Assembly (NCBI GenBank): GCA_020832655.1
Contig: JAFIEF010000001.1
Location: 1 to 64,000 of the forward strand
Reading direction: 5' to 3'
DNA: 64,000 nucleotides
Source: Paracoccaceae bacterium
Lineage (GTDB): Bacteria > Pseudomonadota > Alphaproteobacteria > Rhodobacterales > Rhodobacteraceae
The notes below the pieces were generated by a model. It did no database searches. It saw only the letters and a program-made list of their open reading frames with translations, and was not told where the DNA came from. Positions 1 to 8,509 of the stretch are shown piece by piece; the stretch's first letter is position 1, and every line of letters starts with the position of its first letter. The position numbers and the translations under genes were made by a program.

Positions 1-895
1 GGGTCGCCTCATGGGCAAAGCGCGAGGCCGCGTATTTCGAATGCCGGATCTTGATTTCCTGGAAGTCCTCGACGCCCCAGAGGTTGCGGTTCTGGCACAC
101 GGCGCGCAGATAGAAGCTGGCGATGCCCAGCGTCTTGGCGCCGACCTCGGAGTTCCAGCAATAGAAGCCGCGAAAGAACAGATCGGGCGAGCCATCGGGC
201 AGTTTGCCGGCCTCGATCGGGTTCAGGTCGTCGAGCAGAAACAGGAAGATGTCGCGATCCGAGGCATAGAGCGTCGTCGTGTCCTTGGTGATGTCGACAT
301 TGGGGTTGTAGACGCCGGTCGACCAGTCGAGCACGCCGGGCACCTTCCAGCGCGTGTCGCCCGTGCCATTGCCCGCGATGCGCTGCACGGCCTCGGCCAG
401 TTCATGGTCGTGGATGCGGCCGTAATCGGGGCCGGTGACGGCGCGCAGGTCGATGCGGCCGTTGTCGGTTTCCAGCGTCTTGATCTGCTCGGCCCGGTGG
501 GTCGAAAGGCCGTATTGCAGGTTGATCCCCGCGAGCGAGGCCGGGAGCTGGCGCAGATAGGCCGCGGGCGCGCCGACCATGCTGGCCAGCTGGCCGAAGG
601 ACCAATGCGTCGGCGCGACCGGCGCCTCGGCCCCGGGCAGCACCAGCGCCAGCCGCTCGGGGTTGTCGCGGCTCGCCTGCACCTCGATCGCGGCGCTCTC
701 GATGACGCGCGTGCGGCTGCGCGCGGAGCGGGCGCGCACGGCGTCGGTCAGTTCGGTGAGCGAGAGGTAACGCTCGTCATCGGGGCGCGAGAACCATTCC
801 GACGACACGCGCCCCACACGCTCGCCCCGCCCGACATCGACCTTGTAGCCGCCCGACACATCGCGCCGCGCCTCGAGAACCTGACCCTGGATCAT
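1..895 (-). CDS. DUF932 family protein (3' part cut off by window edge)
   Basis: About 298 codons are open on the minus strand from an ATG at 895 down to base 1, so the C-terminus lies outside the window. A GGAGG Shine-Dalgarno sits about 8 bases before the ATG. The protein starts MIQGQVLEARRDV and contains the stretches HWSFGQLASMVGAP, VTGPDYGRIHDHEL and FYCWNSEVGAKTLGI, which fit the DUF932 (phage/plasmid-like TIGR03299) family. Members are carried mostly by plasmids, integrative elements and prophages, and their biochemical role is unknown to me. Its position beside a site-specific recombinase and a tRNA gene says it is cargo of an integrated element. Confidence 0.75.
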   Translation of the reverse strand, partial: MIQGQVLEARRDVSGGYKVDVGRGERVGRVSSEWFSRPDDERYLSLTELTDAVRARSARSRTRVIESAAIEVQASRDNPERLALVLPGAEAPVAPTHWSFGQLASMVGAPAAYLRQLPASLAGINLQYGLSTHRAEQIKTLETDNGRIDLRAVTGPDYGRIHDHELAEAVQRIAGNGTGDTRWKVPGVLDWSTGVYNPNVDITKDTTTLYASDRDIFLFLLDDLNPIEAGKLPDGSPDLFFRGFYCWNSEVGAKTLGIASFYLRAVCQNRNLWGVEDFQEIKIRHSKYAASRFAHEAT

Positions 896-1340
896 GGGAA
901 ACCCTCCACGACGGGCACCAGGGGCCTCTCCCCCGGCTCGCAACCCGTCATGGACCCTCAGGCCACCCTCTGACTCTCATCATCGATTCGCATGCAATGC
1001 GCCGGAACAGGCCGTGGAGAGGCAATTGGCGGATTTTCGTTCTGATGCGCTCTTCCGTTTTGCGCGCCAGGGCCGCCCACAATACGACGCCATCCCCGAG
1101 ACGCTTCTACGGCAGGGGGCTGGCATTATCATGAGCGAATGGGCAATCGTGATTTGCAGCATCAGGGGCATCCGGCAGGTTTGCGTCGGTCAAGGCATCG
1201 GCGAATACCTGCCCGAAAGCCCTCTGGACTGGATGCCGATCTGATTGAGATCGTGCGCGCGCTTGCCAAAGCGGCGGCGAGGGCGGATCATCGAAGGGCG
1301 ACCGCGGCGGAAGCGGGGGCCCATTCCGGAGGATCTGCAC
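896..1340. other. Intergenic region between divergent DUF932 and recombinase genes
   Basis: 445 bases without a convincing gene. A 37-codon frame opens at 1131 (MSEWAIVICSIRG) but has no well-placed ribosome site and no recognisable family. The region must hold the promoters of both flanking genes; I see no clear -35/-10 pair. Confidence 0.5.
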
Positions 1341-2964
1341 ATGAAGAGGACAGCAATTTACGCACGCTTTTCAACGGAACTACAGAACGACCGCTCGATT
1401 GAAGACCAGATACACCTGTGCCGGGCGCATGCCCAGCGGCAAGGCCTCGATGTCACGGCAACCTATTACGACAGGGCGCGCTCCGGCGCGTCGGTCTATG
1501 GCCGCGATGGACTGATGGAGATGCTGCATGCCGCCCGCTCGGGCAGCTTCGACGTCATCCTTGTGGAATCGCTCGACCGCCTGTCACGTGATCAGGAAGA
1601 CCTTGCCGGCATCTGGAAGCGTCTGAACTTCGCCGGGATCGAATTGCGCGCGGTGCATGAAGGCACCGCCGATCAGGTCCAGATCGGGGTGCGCAGCCTC
1701 CTGGGCTCGCTCTACCTCGCCGATCTCGCCAACAAGGTGCGGCGGGGGATGGATGGGGTCGTGCGCGACGGGCGCCATGCCGGGGGGCGTGCCTATGGCT
1801 ACCGTCCGATACCGGGCAAGCCGGGCGAGTTGGAGATCGTCGAGAGCGAGGCCGAGATCATCCGGCGGATCTTCAGCGAGTATGTCGCGGGCCGGACCCC
1901 GCGCGAGATCGCGCGCGACCTGAATGCCGAAGGTGTTGCCGCGCCGCGCGGATCTCGCTGGGCCGCCTCGACCATAAACGGCAACAAGACGCGCCATTAT
2001 GGCATCCTGCGCGGGCGAGCTCTATTCCGGTGTCCTCGTCTGGAACCGCGTGCAAATGGTGAAGGACCCCGACACCGGCAAGCGCGTGTCGCGGGCGAAC
2101 CCACCCGAGGAATGGAAGCGGGAACAGGTGCCTGCGCTGGCGATTGTCGAGCAATCCCTCTTCGATGCGGTTCAAGCGCGCAAGCGGGATCGCAGTCATG
2201 AAGCCCCGCAGCGGCAGCGCAAGGCGCGCTACCTGCTGTCCGGCTTGCTCAAATGCGGGTGCTGCGGTGGCGGGTTGTCGGTGAAGGACCGCGATCACGG
2301 TCGCGTCCGGGTCCATTGCAGCACGCGGCGCGAATCGGGTGCCTGCAGCAACAACCGCATCTTCTACATGGACGAGATCGAGGCTGCGGTCCTGGCCGGG
2401 CTCAAGCAGCACCTCAAGGCGCCGCAGTTGCTGAGGGAGTTCGCCGAGGCCTACCAGCAAGAGCGCGAGCGCGCGACAGCGGACAAGCGGCGGCGGCGCA
2501 TCGTTCTGGAGAACAAGCTGGGAGAGATCAAAAGGCTGCTGGACCGGTCTTGGCAGGACTATGTGCACGAACGTCTGCCAACCGATGTGATCGGCGCCCA
2601 GATGCGTGAACTCTCCGCGCGGCAGAAAGAGATCGAGGCGGAGCTCGCCGTCGTGCCGGAGGTGCCCAAGGTCGTGGGCCTGCATCCCGCCGCGCTGCGC
2701 CAGTACGAGACCTATGTAGGCGATCTGGAAGGGGTGTTCGCGGCCGGGATATCACCCGACACCGAGGACGCCGCCGAACGCATCAGGCGCCTGATCTCCC
2801 GTGTGGTGGTCACACCGGAGGAAACAGGCTTCAAGATAAGGCTGGAGGGCCGACTTTCCGAACTCATGGAAGCCCCGAACCTCTATCCCAACATGCGCAT
2901 CAGGGCGTCGGGGGGAACGGTGGTAGCGGAGGAGGGACTTGAACCCCCGACACGCGGATTATGA
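1341..2964 (+). pseudogene. Large serine site-specific recombinase, frameshifted
   Basis: The N-terminal part (1341 to about 2012) has the serine-recombinase catalytic core: YARFSTELQNDRSIEDQ with the nucleophile serine, DVILVESLDRLSRDQEDL, then the recombinase domain (YGYRPIPGKPGELEI, PREIARDLNAEGV). The frame then shifts by one base near 2010-2018, and the same protein continues in another frame as ELYSGVLVWNRVQMVKDPDT, a zinc-ribbon segment (LKCGCCGGGL and ACSNN) and a coiled-coil-rich C-terminus, about 540 residues in all. The shift breaks a conserved GILR-x-ELYSG junction, so the gene is probably dead, unless the extra base is a sequencing error. The last 14 codons (ending EGLEPPTRGL) are tRNA-Met sequence read in reverse, which places the attachment site inside the tRNA gene. 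Confidence 0.8.
2921..2964. other. Probable attachment site of the integrated element
   Basis: The overlap between the 3' half of the tRNA-Met gene and the recombinase reading frame. Integration into the 3' end of a tRNA gene, with the element restoring that end, is the classical arrangement. The true core sequence cannot be delimited because the other junction lies outside the window. Confidence 0.55.
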
Positions 2965-2997
2965 TTCCGCTGCTCTAACCAACTGAGCTACTCCGCC
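2921..2997 (-). tRNA. tRNA-Met (CAT anticodon), elongator type
   Basis: A 77-base cloverleaf on the minus strand with encoded CCA. The acceptor starts GGCGGAG, the D-arm reads AGCTCAGTTGGTTAGAGC, the anticodon stem-loop is GCGGA-ATCATAA-TCCGC (CAT at the anticodon), and the T-loop is TTCAAGT. The 3' acceptor strand is CTCCGCT, so the terminal pair is G1-T72, a wobble where elongator tRNA-Met normally has G-C. A tRNA-Ile with lysidine-modified CAT is the alternative, but the body matches alphaproteobacterial elongator Met. The 3' half overlaps the end of the recombinase. Confidence 0.95.
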
Positions 2998-3145
2998 ACT
3001 TGATGACGCTGCGTTTATTCCAGCACCGAGTCAGCGTCAAGCCCCAGTTGGCGGGGTTTTGAGCGGGGATGCGGGACCGCGCACTCGTTCTTTGTTATGC
3101 GCGGCGTTATGACAGCGGGGATAAGGGTTCTCGGGGGCGCAGGGC

Positions 3146-4264
3146 GTGCAAGGACAGCGAGATACCGCCAGAGATGTCGTGCTGATCGGCGGCGGGCACA
3201 GCCACGCGCTGGCTCTGCTGGCGTTGCTGCGTCAGCCCTTGCCGGGTGTATCGGTGAGCGTGATCAATCCTCAGCCGACAGCGCCTTATTCGGGGATGCT
3301 GCCGGGGGTGATTGCGGGGCATTATGCGCCTGCGGCGCTGGAGATTGATCTGGCCGATCTGGCCGCGCGGGCGGGGGTTCGATTCGTGCAGGGCACAGCG
3401 CAGCATATGGACCGCGCGGCGCGACTGATTTCGGGCACCGGGTTTGACCCCATCCGCTATGATCTGGCCTCGTTGGATGTGGGCATCACCTCGGAATTGC
3501 CCGATTTGCCGGGGTTTGGGGCGCATGCGGTGTCGGCCAAGCCGCTGGCGGCCTATGCGGCACGCTGGCATGACTGGCTGGCGCGGTGCAAACAGGGGCA
3601 GGTCAGCCCCGATATTGCCGTGCTCGGTGCGGGGGTCGCAGGCGCCGAATTGGCGATGGCGATGGCGTTTCGCCTGCGCGATCGGCCCCACCGCATCAGC
3701 CTGATCGATCAGGGACCGGCCCTGCCCAATATCGGCCGTTTCGCGCGCTGGCGGCTTTGTGCGCATCTGGGGCGGTTTGGCATCGGCCTGATAGAACATT
3801 CAAAACCTGTTGCTGTCGGCCCGGATCATGTGGCGCTCGCGGATGGGCGGCAGATTGCTGCCTCGCTGGTTGTCGGGGCCGGGGGGACGCGCCCGCATGC
3901 ATGGTTGGCAGGGACAGGGCTGCATTTGACCAAGGGGTTCGTCTCGGTCGATCAGCATTTGCGATGCGTGAATGACAGCGCGGTCTTTGCGGTGGGGGAT
4001 TGCGCGCATATGACCCACGCCCCGCGCCCCAAGGCCGGGGTTTACGCCGTGCGCCAAGCCCCCTTTCTGCTGGCCAATCTGCGCGCGGCGCTGGGTATGG
4101 GGGAATTTCAGGCCTATCACCCGCAGCGCGACTATCTGAAGCTGGTCTCGCTGGGCGACCGCGTGGCACTTGCAGACAAATGGGGCTTGCCGCTGGAAGG
4201 GCGCTGGCTGTGGCGTCTGAAAGACCGGATCGATGCCCGCTTCATGGCGCAGTTCCGGGGCTGA
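3146..4264 (+). CDS. FAD-dependent pyridine nucleotide-disulfide oxidoreductase, SelD-N-terminal type
   Basis: 372 residues from a GTG start. The FAD-binding motif DVVLIGGGHSHALAL is at the N-terminus, a second Rossmann motif IAVLGAGVAGAELAMA (NAD(P)H site) near residue 155, and the second FAD motif VFAVGDCAHM near residue 283. This is the family (TIGR03169-like) that resembles NDH-2 type dehydrogenases and is often fused in front of selenophosphate synthase SelD. Here no SelD domain follows, so the protein stands alone and its acceptor is unknown. It is the first chromosomal gene after the tRNA-Met integration site, with no obvious operon partner. Confidence 0.75.
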   Translation: MQGQRDTARDVVLIGGGHSHALALLALLRQPLPGVSVSVINPQPTAPYSGMLPGVIAGHYAPAALEIDLADLAARAGVRFVQGTAQHMDRAARLISGTGFDPIRYDLASLDVGITSELPDLPGFGAHAVSAKPLAAYAARWHDWLARCKQGQVSPDIAVLGAGVAGAELAMAMAFRLRDRPHRISLIDQGPALPNIGRFARWRLCAHLGRFGIGLIEHSKPVAVGPDHVALADGRQIAASLVVGAGGTRPHAWLAGTGLHLTKGFVSVDQHLRCVNDSAVFAVGDCAHMTHAPRPKAGVYAVRQAPFLLANLRAALGMGEFQAYHPQRDYLKLVSLGDRVALADKWGLPLEGRWLWRLKDRIDARFMAQFRG

Positions 4265-4293
4265 GTGCTCGCGATTGCGCCGGAAAAAGAAAA

Positions 4294-4315
4294 GGGCCGG
4301 TCGCCCGACCGGCCC
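4294..4315 (-). terminator. Intrinsic terminator of the BI-1 gene
   Basis: GGGCCGGTCG and CGACCGGCCC are perfect 10-base arms separated by CC. Read on the minus strand the hairpin is followed by CTTTTCTTTTT. It lies between convergent genes and serves the minus-strand one. Confidence 0.85.
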
Positions 4316-4340
4316 ATCATGGCTTTCAAGCTGTCAGGCG

Positions 4341-5123
4341 TTATTCCTGTTGTCCCAGGAACATCAGCAGGAACTGGAACATGTTCAGGAAGCTGATATA
4401 GAGGCTCAGCGCGCCGTCAATCGCGGCCTTGTCCAGATAGTCCTGATCGCCAGCCATTGCATGGGCGACATAGTCGCTCTTGATCTGCTGGGTGTAGAAT
4501 GCCGTCAGTCCCGCAAAGATCAGCACCCCGATCGAGGAGATCGCGAACATCATCGCCGGGCTTTGCAGGAACAGGTTGACGATCATCGCCACGATCAGGC
4601 CGATCACGCCCATGATCAGGAAGGTGCCCATCCCTGACAGGTCGCGCTGGGTGGTGTAACCCCACAGGCTCAGACCGCCAAAGGCGATTGCCGTGACCAG
4701 AAAGGTCTGGGTGATTGAATAGCTGGTAAAGACCAGAAAGATCGAGCTGAGTGAAAGGCCGATCGCACTGGCGAAGACGAAAAAGCCAAGTTGCACGCCC
4801 GCCGCCGAAGCGCGCCGCATCAGCGCGCCCCAGCCGAACAGGATGAAAGCCAGCGGCGCGAACATGATCACCCAGCGCAGCGGCGAGGCATAGATCGTGG
4901 CCCCCAGGCCATTCAGCATTGTACCATTGGGCAGTTGTGCGACAGCGGCACTCGGGTCGGTGGTGGTCGCCAGACCGGCAATGGCCCAGGCCGCGGCACC
5001 GGTGATCAGCATGCCGACCGACATGGTGCCATAGACCTTGTTCATATGGGCGCGAAGCCCCGCATCAATCTGTTCAGCGCGTGCGCTGCCGATCTGCGCA
5101 CGCATTGTGTTGAGATCTGCCAT
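4341..5123 (-). CDS. Bax inhibitor-1/YccA family membrane protein
   Basis: 260 residues. After a short hydrophilic N-terminus (MADLNTMRAQIG) come about seven hydrophobic helices, including MSVGMLITGAAAWAIAGL, VIMFAPLAFILFGWG and GMGTFLIMGVIGLIVAMI, the layout of the BI-1 (UPF0005) family of inner-membrane proteins. Family members are linked to calcium leak or to membrane protease control (YccA with FtsH), but the role here is not known. I chose the ATG at 5123 because GGAGG lies 7 bases before it; an upstream in-frame ATG at 5141 would put that ribosome site inside the coding region. A strong terminator follows. Confidence 0.85.
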   Translation of the reverse strand: MADLNTMRAQIGSARAEQIDAGLRAHMNKVYGTMSVGMLITGAAAWAIAGLATTTDPSAAVAQLPNGTMLNGLGATIYASPLRWVIMFAPLAFILFGWGALMRRASAAGVQLGFFVFASAIGLSLSSIFLVFTSYSITQTFLVTAIAFGGLSLWGYTTQRDLSGMGTFLIMGVIGLIVAMIVNLFLQSPAMMFAISSIGVLIFAGLTAFYTQQIKSDYVAHAMAGDQDYLDKAAIDGALSLYISFLNMFQFLLMFLGQQE

Positions 5124-5243
5124 TATTTCCTCCGGTGACATATTCAGGGTGGGTTCACACTGGTCCTAGATATCGGTGACAACAGCATGGGTTTCAAGCA
5201 TTTCCGGACTCAAATAGACAGGATTTGAACTGCCCGGCTAATA

Positions 5244-6224
5244 TCAGCGGTCTTGTGCGTCGGGTTTCAGCGCGATGACGACCTTTCCGGTGGATTGTCG
5301 TGTGCGCAACAGCTCCAGCCCCTCGGCCACGTTGTCAAAGGGCAGGCAATGGCTGATATGGGGCGTCAACCGGCCTTGTGCATACCAGTCGAACAAGCTG
5401 CGCAGGCTGCCTGTCAGCGCGCTCGGGTTGAAACGCAGATAGCCCCCCCAATACAGCCCGATCACCGTCAGGTTCTTGACCAGCAGGATATTGGCCGGGA
5501 ATTGCGGCACTTTTCCGCCGGCAAAACCGATGGCGAGGAAACGCCCTTCGGGCCGCAGGCTGCGCAGCGCCGGCGTGGCCAGCGGCTCGCCAATCGCGTC
5601 ATAGACGACATCGACGCCGCCATGCTGCTTCAGCGCGGCGCGCAGATCGGTGCTGTCGCTGTCCAGACAGATTTCCGCGCCCCTGGAGCGCGCAATTTCC
5701 AGCTTTTCCGCACCGCGCGCCACTGCGATCACCCGCGCGCCCATCTGCGCGCCAATTTCGACCGCGGTCAACCCCACGCCGCCTGCCGCACCCAGCACCA
5801 GCAGCGTTTCGCCCGGCATCAGCCGCGCGCGATGATCCAGCGCCAGATGAGAGGTGCCATAGGCGACCAGAAACCCTGCCGCTTGCGCCATCGACATTGA
5901 GTCGGGCAGCGCAATGCAGCGACCCGCCGGGCAGATCGCGGTTTCGGCCAGACCGCCCTGGCCAACGAACGCCGCAACGCGCTGACCGACCTGCAAGCCG
6001 GTGACATCCTCGCCGATTCGCGTGATGGTGCCTGCAATCTCCATTCCCAGGGTGAAAGGCGGGGCAGGGCGTTCCTGATACTGCCCCTTGATCATCAGCA
6101 GATCGGCGAAATTCAGCCCGCAGGCGCTGACCGCGATGGCGACCTCTAAGGGGCCGGGTTCGGGGGACGCTATGTCACGAATCGAGGGGGCTGATTCGGC
6201 ACTGTCCAGCATAAAGGCACGCAT
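5244..6224 (-). CDS. NADPH:quinone oxidoreductase family (zinc-free MDR)
   Basis: 326 residues of the medium-chain dehydrogenase/reductase superfamily, QOR branch. Visible are the GroES-like N-terminal domain (SACGLNFADLLMIKGQYQ), the substrate-loop stretch PFTLGMEIAGTI, the coenzyme motif LVLGAAGGVGLTAVEI and VDVVYDAIGEP. No structural or catalytic zinc cysteines are present, as expected for QOR rather than alcohol dehydrogenases. The likely reaction is NADPH-dependent reduction of a quinone or an enoyl/enone substrate; the real substrate cannot be read. The ATG at 6224 gives the usual family length; a frame extending to 6302 adds residues unlike the family. Confidence 0.8.
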   Translation of the reverse strand: MRAFMLDSAESAPSIRDIASPEPGPLEVAIAVSACGLNFADLLMIKGQYQERPAPPFTLGMEIAGTITRIGEDVTGLQVGQRVAAFVGQGGLAETAICPAGRCIALPDSMSMAQAAGFLVAYGTSHLALDHRARLMPGETLLVLGAAGGVGLTAVEIGAQMGARVIAVARGAEKLEIARSRGAEICLDSDSTDLRAALKQHGGVDVVYDAIGEPLATPALRSLRPEGRFLAIGFAGGKVPQFPANILLVKNLTVIGLYWGGYLRFNPSALTGSLRSLFDWYAQGRLTPHISHCLPFDNVAEGLELLRTRQSTGKVVIALKPDAQDR

Positions 6225-6333
6225 CTGTTGGGGTCCATGTTGCCAGTTTGGGCCAAAATGTCCCAATCCCGTGGTAAGGGCAAGGGCGCGCGCTATGGTC
6301 ATTATTGCAACTCGCCTAACTCACCCAAAGGTT

Positions 6334-6361
6334 GTTTGCAATTTGCAAAACAATATGCAAC
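6334..6361. promoter_or_regulatory. Cluster of TTGCAA repeats, candidate operator
   Basis: In the 365-base gap between the quinone oxidoreductase and the XRE regulator there are TTTGCAA at 6334, TTTGCAAA at 6342-6349 and TATGCAAC at 6354-6361, plus ATTGCAA at 6304. TTTGCAAA-N4-TATGCAAC resembles the TTTGCAAA-N4-TTTGCAAA site known for the short-chain acyl-CoA regulator PccR of Rhodobacter, with two mismatches. The rest of the gap shows nothing I recognise. Which gene is controlled is unknown. Confidence 0.35.
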
Positions 6362-6589
6362 GCAGTATCGAAGCAAAGGCACCGGGCGTAGAAAGTATCA
6401 CTTCCGGTGGAAACTGCGCTATACCGGGGGTTGAGATTGGTCTGCCGAAGTCCCGTAGCGGATTTGGTCGCCCGGAGTCAGGCTTGGTATCGCGGTGTCA
6501 TGCGCAGAGCGCTTCGCCACCGGGCTGCGCCATGGTCACGAAGCGATGTCGACAGTTCAATGCCGAAGTCTTGAGTTTGTGGAGAAATC

Positions 6590-6943
6590 ATGTCGCATCC
6601 AGTAGACGTTCATGTCGGCCAGCGCATCAGGCAACGCCGGTGGGCAATCGCGATGACACAGCAGCAGCTTGCAGAGGCTGTGGGAATCAAATTCCAGCAG
6701 ATTCAGAAATATGAGACGGGAATGAACCGCGTCTCTGCCTCGCGGCTGTGGGATATTGCCAAGGCGCTGAATGTGCCGATCACCTTCTTTTTCGAAGATG
6801 CCGAACAACCTGGCCTCAGCGAGGAGCAGGCATTGTTGTCCAGCAAGGAAACGCTGGACTTGCTGCGTACCTATTATTCAATCCCGGAAACACAGCGCAA
6901 AAGGCTGTTCGATCTGGCCCGCGCGCTGGGCGATACTGGCTGA
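6590..6943 (+). CDS. XRE-family helix-turn-helix regulator
   Basis: 117 residues. The Cro/cI-type helix-turn-helix covers about residues 10-65: VGQRIRQRRWAIAMTQQQLA, then VGIKFQQIQKYETGMNRVSA and LWDIAKALNVPITFFFED. The C-terminal tail carries LSSKETLDLLRTYYSIP. Proteins with this domain order are common single-copy regulators in Rhodobacterales and Rhizobiales. DNA target and ligand are unknown. It precedes hisN by 80 bases on the same strand; cotranscription is possible but no functional link is evident. Confidence 0.85.
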   Translation: MSHPVDVHVGQRIRQRRWAIAMTQQQLAEAVGIKFQQIQKYETGMNRVSASRLWDIAKALNVPITFFFEDAEQPGLSEEQALLSSKETLDLLRTYYSIPETQRKRLFDLARALGDTG

Positions 6944-7023
6944 CGCTCCCTCGGTGGTTGCATTCATGCCGTCGCCGCGCCATTGCAGAGTCGGACCATC
7001 GGGCAACAAGGGTCGCGTCACAG

Positions 7024-7839
7024 ATGCAGGACAGAACACAGCTTGGCGCAAGCGAACGGGCAGCGTTGCTGGCGCTGGCAAATCGTCTGGCCGATCTTGC
7101 CCGGACCGAGACACTGGCCTATTTCCGCCGCCCCGATCTTCTCGCGGACAGCAAGCTGACCGAAGGCTTTGACCCGGTGACTGCGGCGGACCGTGCCGCT
7201 GAATTGCGCCTGCGTCAGGAATTGGCCGGATCACGCCCAAGGGATGGTATTGTCGGGGAAGAGTTTCCGCCCGTGCCTTCTGACTCCGGCCTGACATGGA
7301 TCATAGATCCGATCGATGGCACGCGCGGATACCTGAGCGGCACGCCCTGTTGGGGGGTGCTGATCGCCCTTGCCGACACGGATGGGCCGTTTCTGGGCGT
7401 GATCGACCAGCCATATATTGGCGAACGCTTCATCGGCGGGCTGGGCGAGGCCAGCCTGTCGGGGCCGCATGGAACTGCGGGGCTGCGGTGCCGCAATGTG
7501 GGTGACATTTCCCAGGCAGTGCTGTTTTCAACCTTTCCTGAAATTGGAACATCCGATGAATGCGCCGCCTTCGGCAGGGTGTCGGCGGCCTGCCGCCTGA
7601 CCCGCTATGGCATGGATTGCTATGCCTATGCGTTGCTGGCGCTGGGCCAGATCGATCTGGTGATCGAAGCTGGGCTGAAGCTTTATGATATTGCCGCCCC
7701 GCTGGCCGTGATCGAGGCCGCAGGCGGCATGGTCACCGACTGGCAGGGCGGACGCGCGGGCGATACCGGGCAGATCATAGCCGCCGCGAATGCCGATATA
7801 CATGCGCAGGCGCTGAAATTGCTGAACGCGAATAGCTGA
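7024..7839 (+). CDS. hisN: Histidinol-phosphatase, inositol monophosphatase family
   Basis: 271 residues of the Mg-dependent inositol monophosphatase fold. The metal-binding motifs are GFDPVTAADRAAE, IVGEEFPP, WIIDPIDGTRGYLSG (D-P-I-D-G-T) and GLKLYDIAAPLAVIEAAGG. The sequence resembles the HisN subgroup, which dephosphorylates histidinol phosphate in histidine synthesis in many Alphaproteobacteria; a generic IMPase or 3'(2'),5'-bisphosphate phosphatase remains possible. It ends convergently with the DUF3035 lipoprotein gene, 42 bases away. Confidence 0.75.
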   Translation: MQDRTQLGASERAALLALANRLADLARTETLAYFRRPDLLADSKLTEGFDPVTAADRAAELRLRQELAGSRPRDGIVGEEFPPVPSDSGLTWIIDPIDGTRGYLSGTPCWGVLIALADTDGPFLGVIDQPYIGERFIGGLGEASLSGPHGTAGLRCRNVGDISQAVLFSTFPEIGTSDECAAFGRVSAACRLTRYGMDCYAYALLALGQIDLVIEAGLKLYDIAAPLAVIEAAGGMVTDWQGGRAGDTGQIIAAANADIHAQALKLLNANS

Positions 7840-7881
7840 AGCATGCCGCGCAGCGGGCGACAGTGCTGTGCGCCTGCGACC

Positions 7882-8415
7882 TCAGTCTTCGATAATCTCT
7901 CGGGGCGGGGCGGTCGGTGCGCGCACTCCGGCACGGCGCCAGCGCTCCAGCTCGGCATATTTGTCAAGCGCCATATGCTCATAGGCCTGAACATAGACAT
8001 TCACGCCGAACATGCGTTCCAGCAGGCGGCCACGGTTGCGCTGACGATGCGCCAGATCTTCGGCCGCCAATTGCTCGCGGATGTTATCGGACCGGCCAAA
8101 GCGGGCAGCGTAATTGACGATGCCGCCATCAACTGCGCCGGGTGCGATGGCCGCCGCAGGATTGCCCCCCAGCGCGCGCGCGACATCGGCGCGCGGTTGC
8201 GGATCAACCCGGTTCACCCCACCTGGGTTGGGCGCGGGCAGCGCGGCGAAGTCGGACGGCATTTCCAGCGGTGCAGTGGGCAGGATGCCGAACTCGTCGG
8301 GTTCGCGCTCCTGCGCGGCAGCATGCATCAATACGGGGTTATCAGGCGCATTGCATGCTCCCAATACCAGCACCGACACGCCGAAGGCTGCAATAACCAT
8401 CTGCCTGACTGTCAT
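7882..8415 (-). CDS. DUF3035 lipoprotein
   Basis: 177 residues. The N-terminus is a lipoprotein signal (MTVRQMVIAAFGVSVLVLGAC) with the lipobox LGAC at about residue 20, so it is probably lipidated and sent to the outer membrane or kept at the periplasmic face. The mature part is proline- and alanine-rich, with DEFGILPTAPLEMP and a conserved arginine/tyrosine-rich end. The start at 8415 has GAGGGGG before it; longer frames upstream lack signal features. It follows lspA, the lipoprotein signal peptidase, on the same strand. Function unknown. Confidence 0.8.
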   Translation of the reverse strand: MTVRQMVIAAFGVSVLVLGACNAPDNPVLMHAAAQEREPDEFGILPTAPLEMPSDFAALPAPNPGGVNRVDPQPRADVARALGGNPAAAIAPGAVDGGIVNYAARFGRSDNIREQLAAEDLAHRQRNRGRLLERMFGVNVYVQAYEHMALDKYAELERWRRAGVRAPTAPPREIIED

Positions 8416-8509
8416 CCGGACCCCCTCAGCTTCTGTCCTGCGACCTGTCTTAGCTGATTCAATCACCAAGGTCACGCCCTGTTGCATCTGTGAAGGCGGA
8501 TTGCTGCAT

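Noticed and set aside
2001-2025. Programmed frameshift in the recombinase
   Set aside because: No slippery heptamer such as A-AAA-AAG and no clear downstream stimulator; serine recombinases are not known to use frameshifting, so a mutation or error is simpler.
5199-5235. tRNA T-arm-like sequence (GCAGTTCAAATCC on the minus strand) near 5230
   Set aside because: No acceptor or anticodon arms can be folded around it, so it is not a tRNA gene or recognisable att site.
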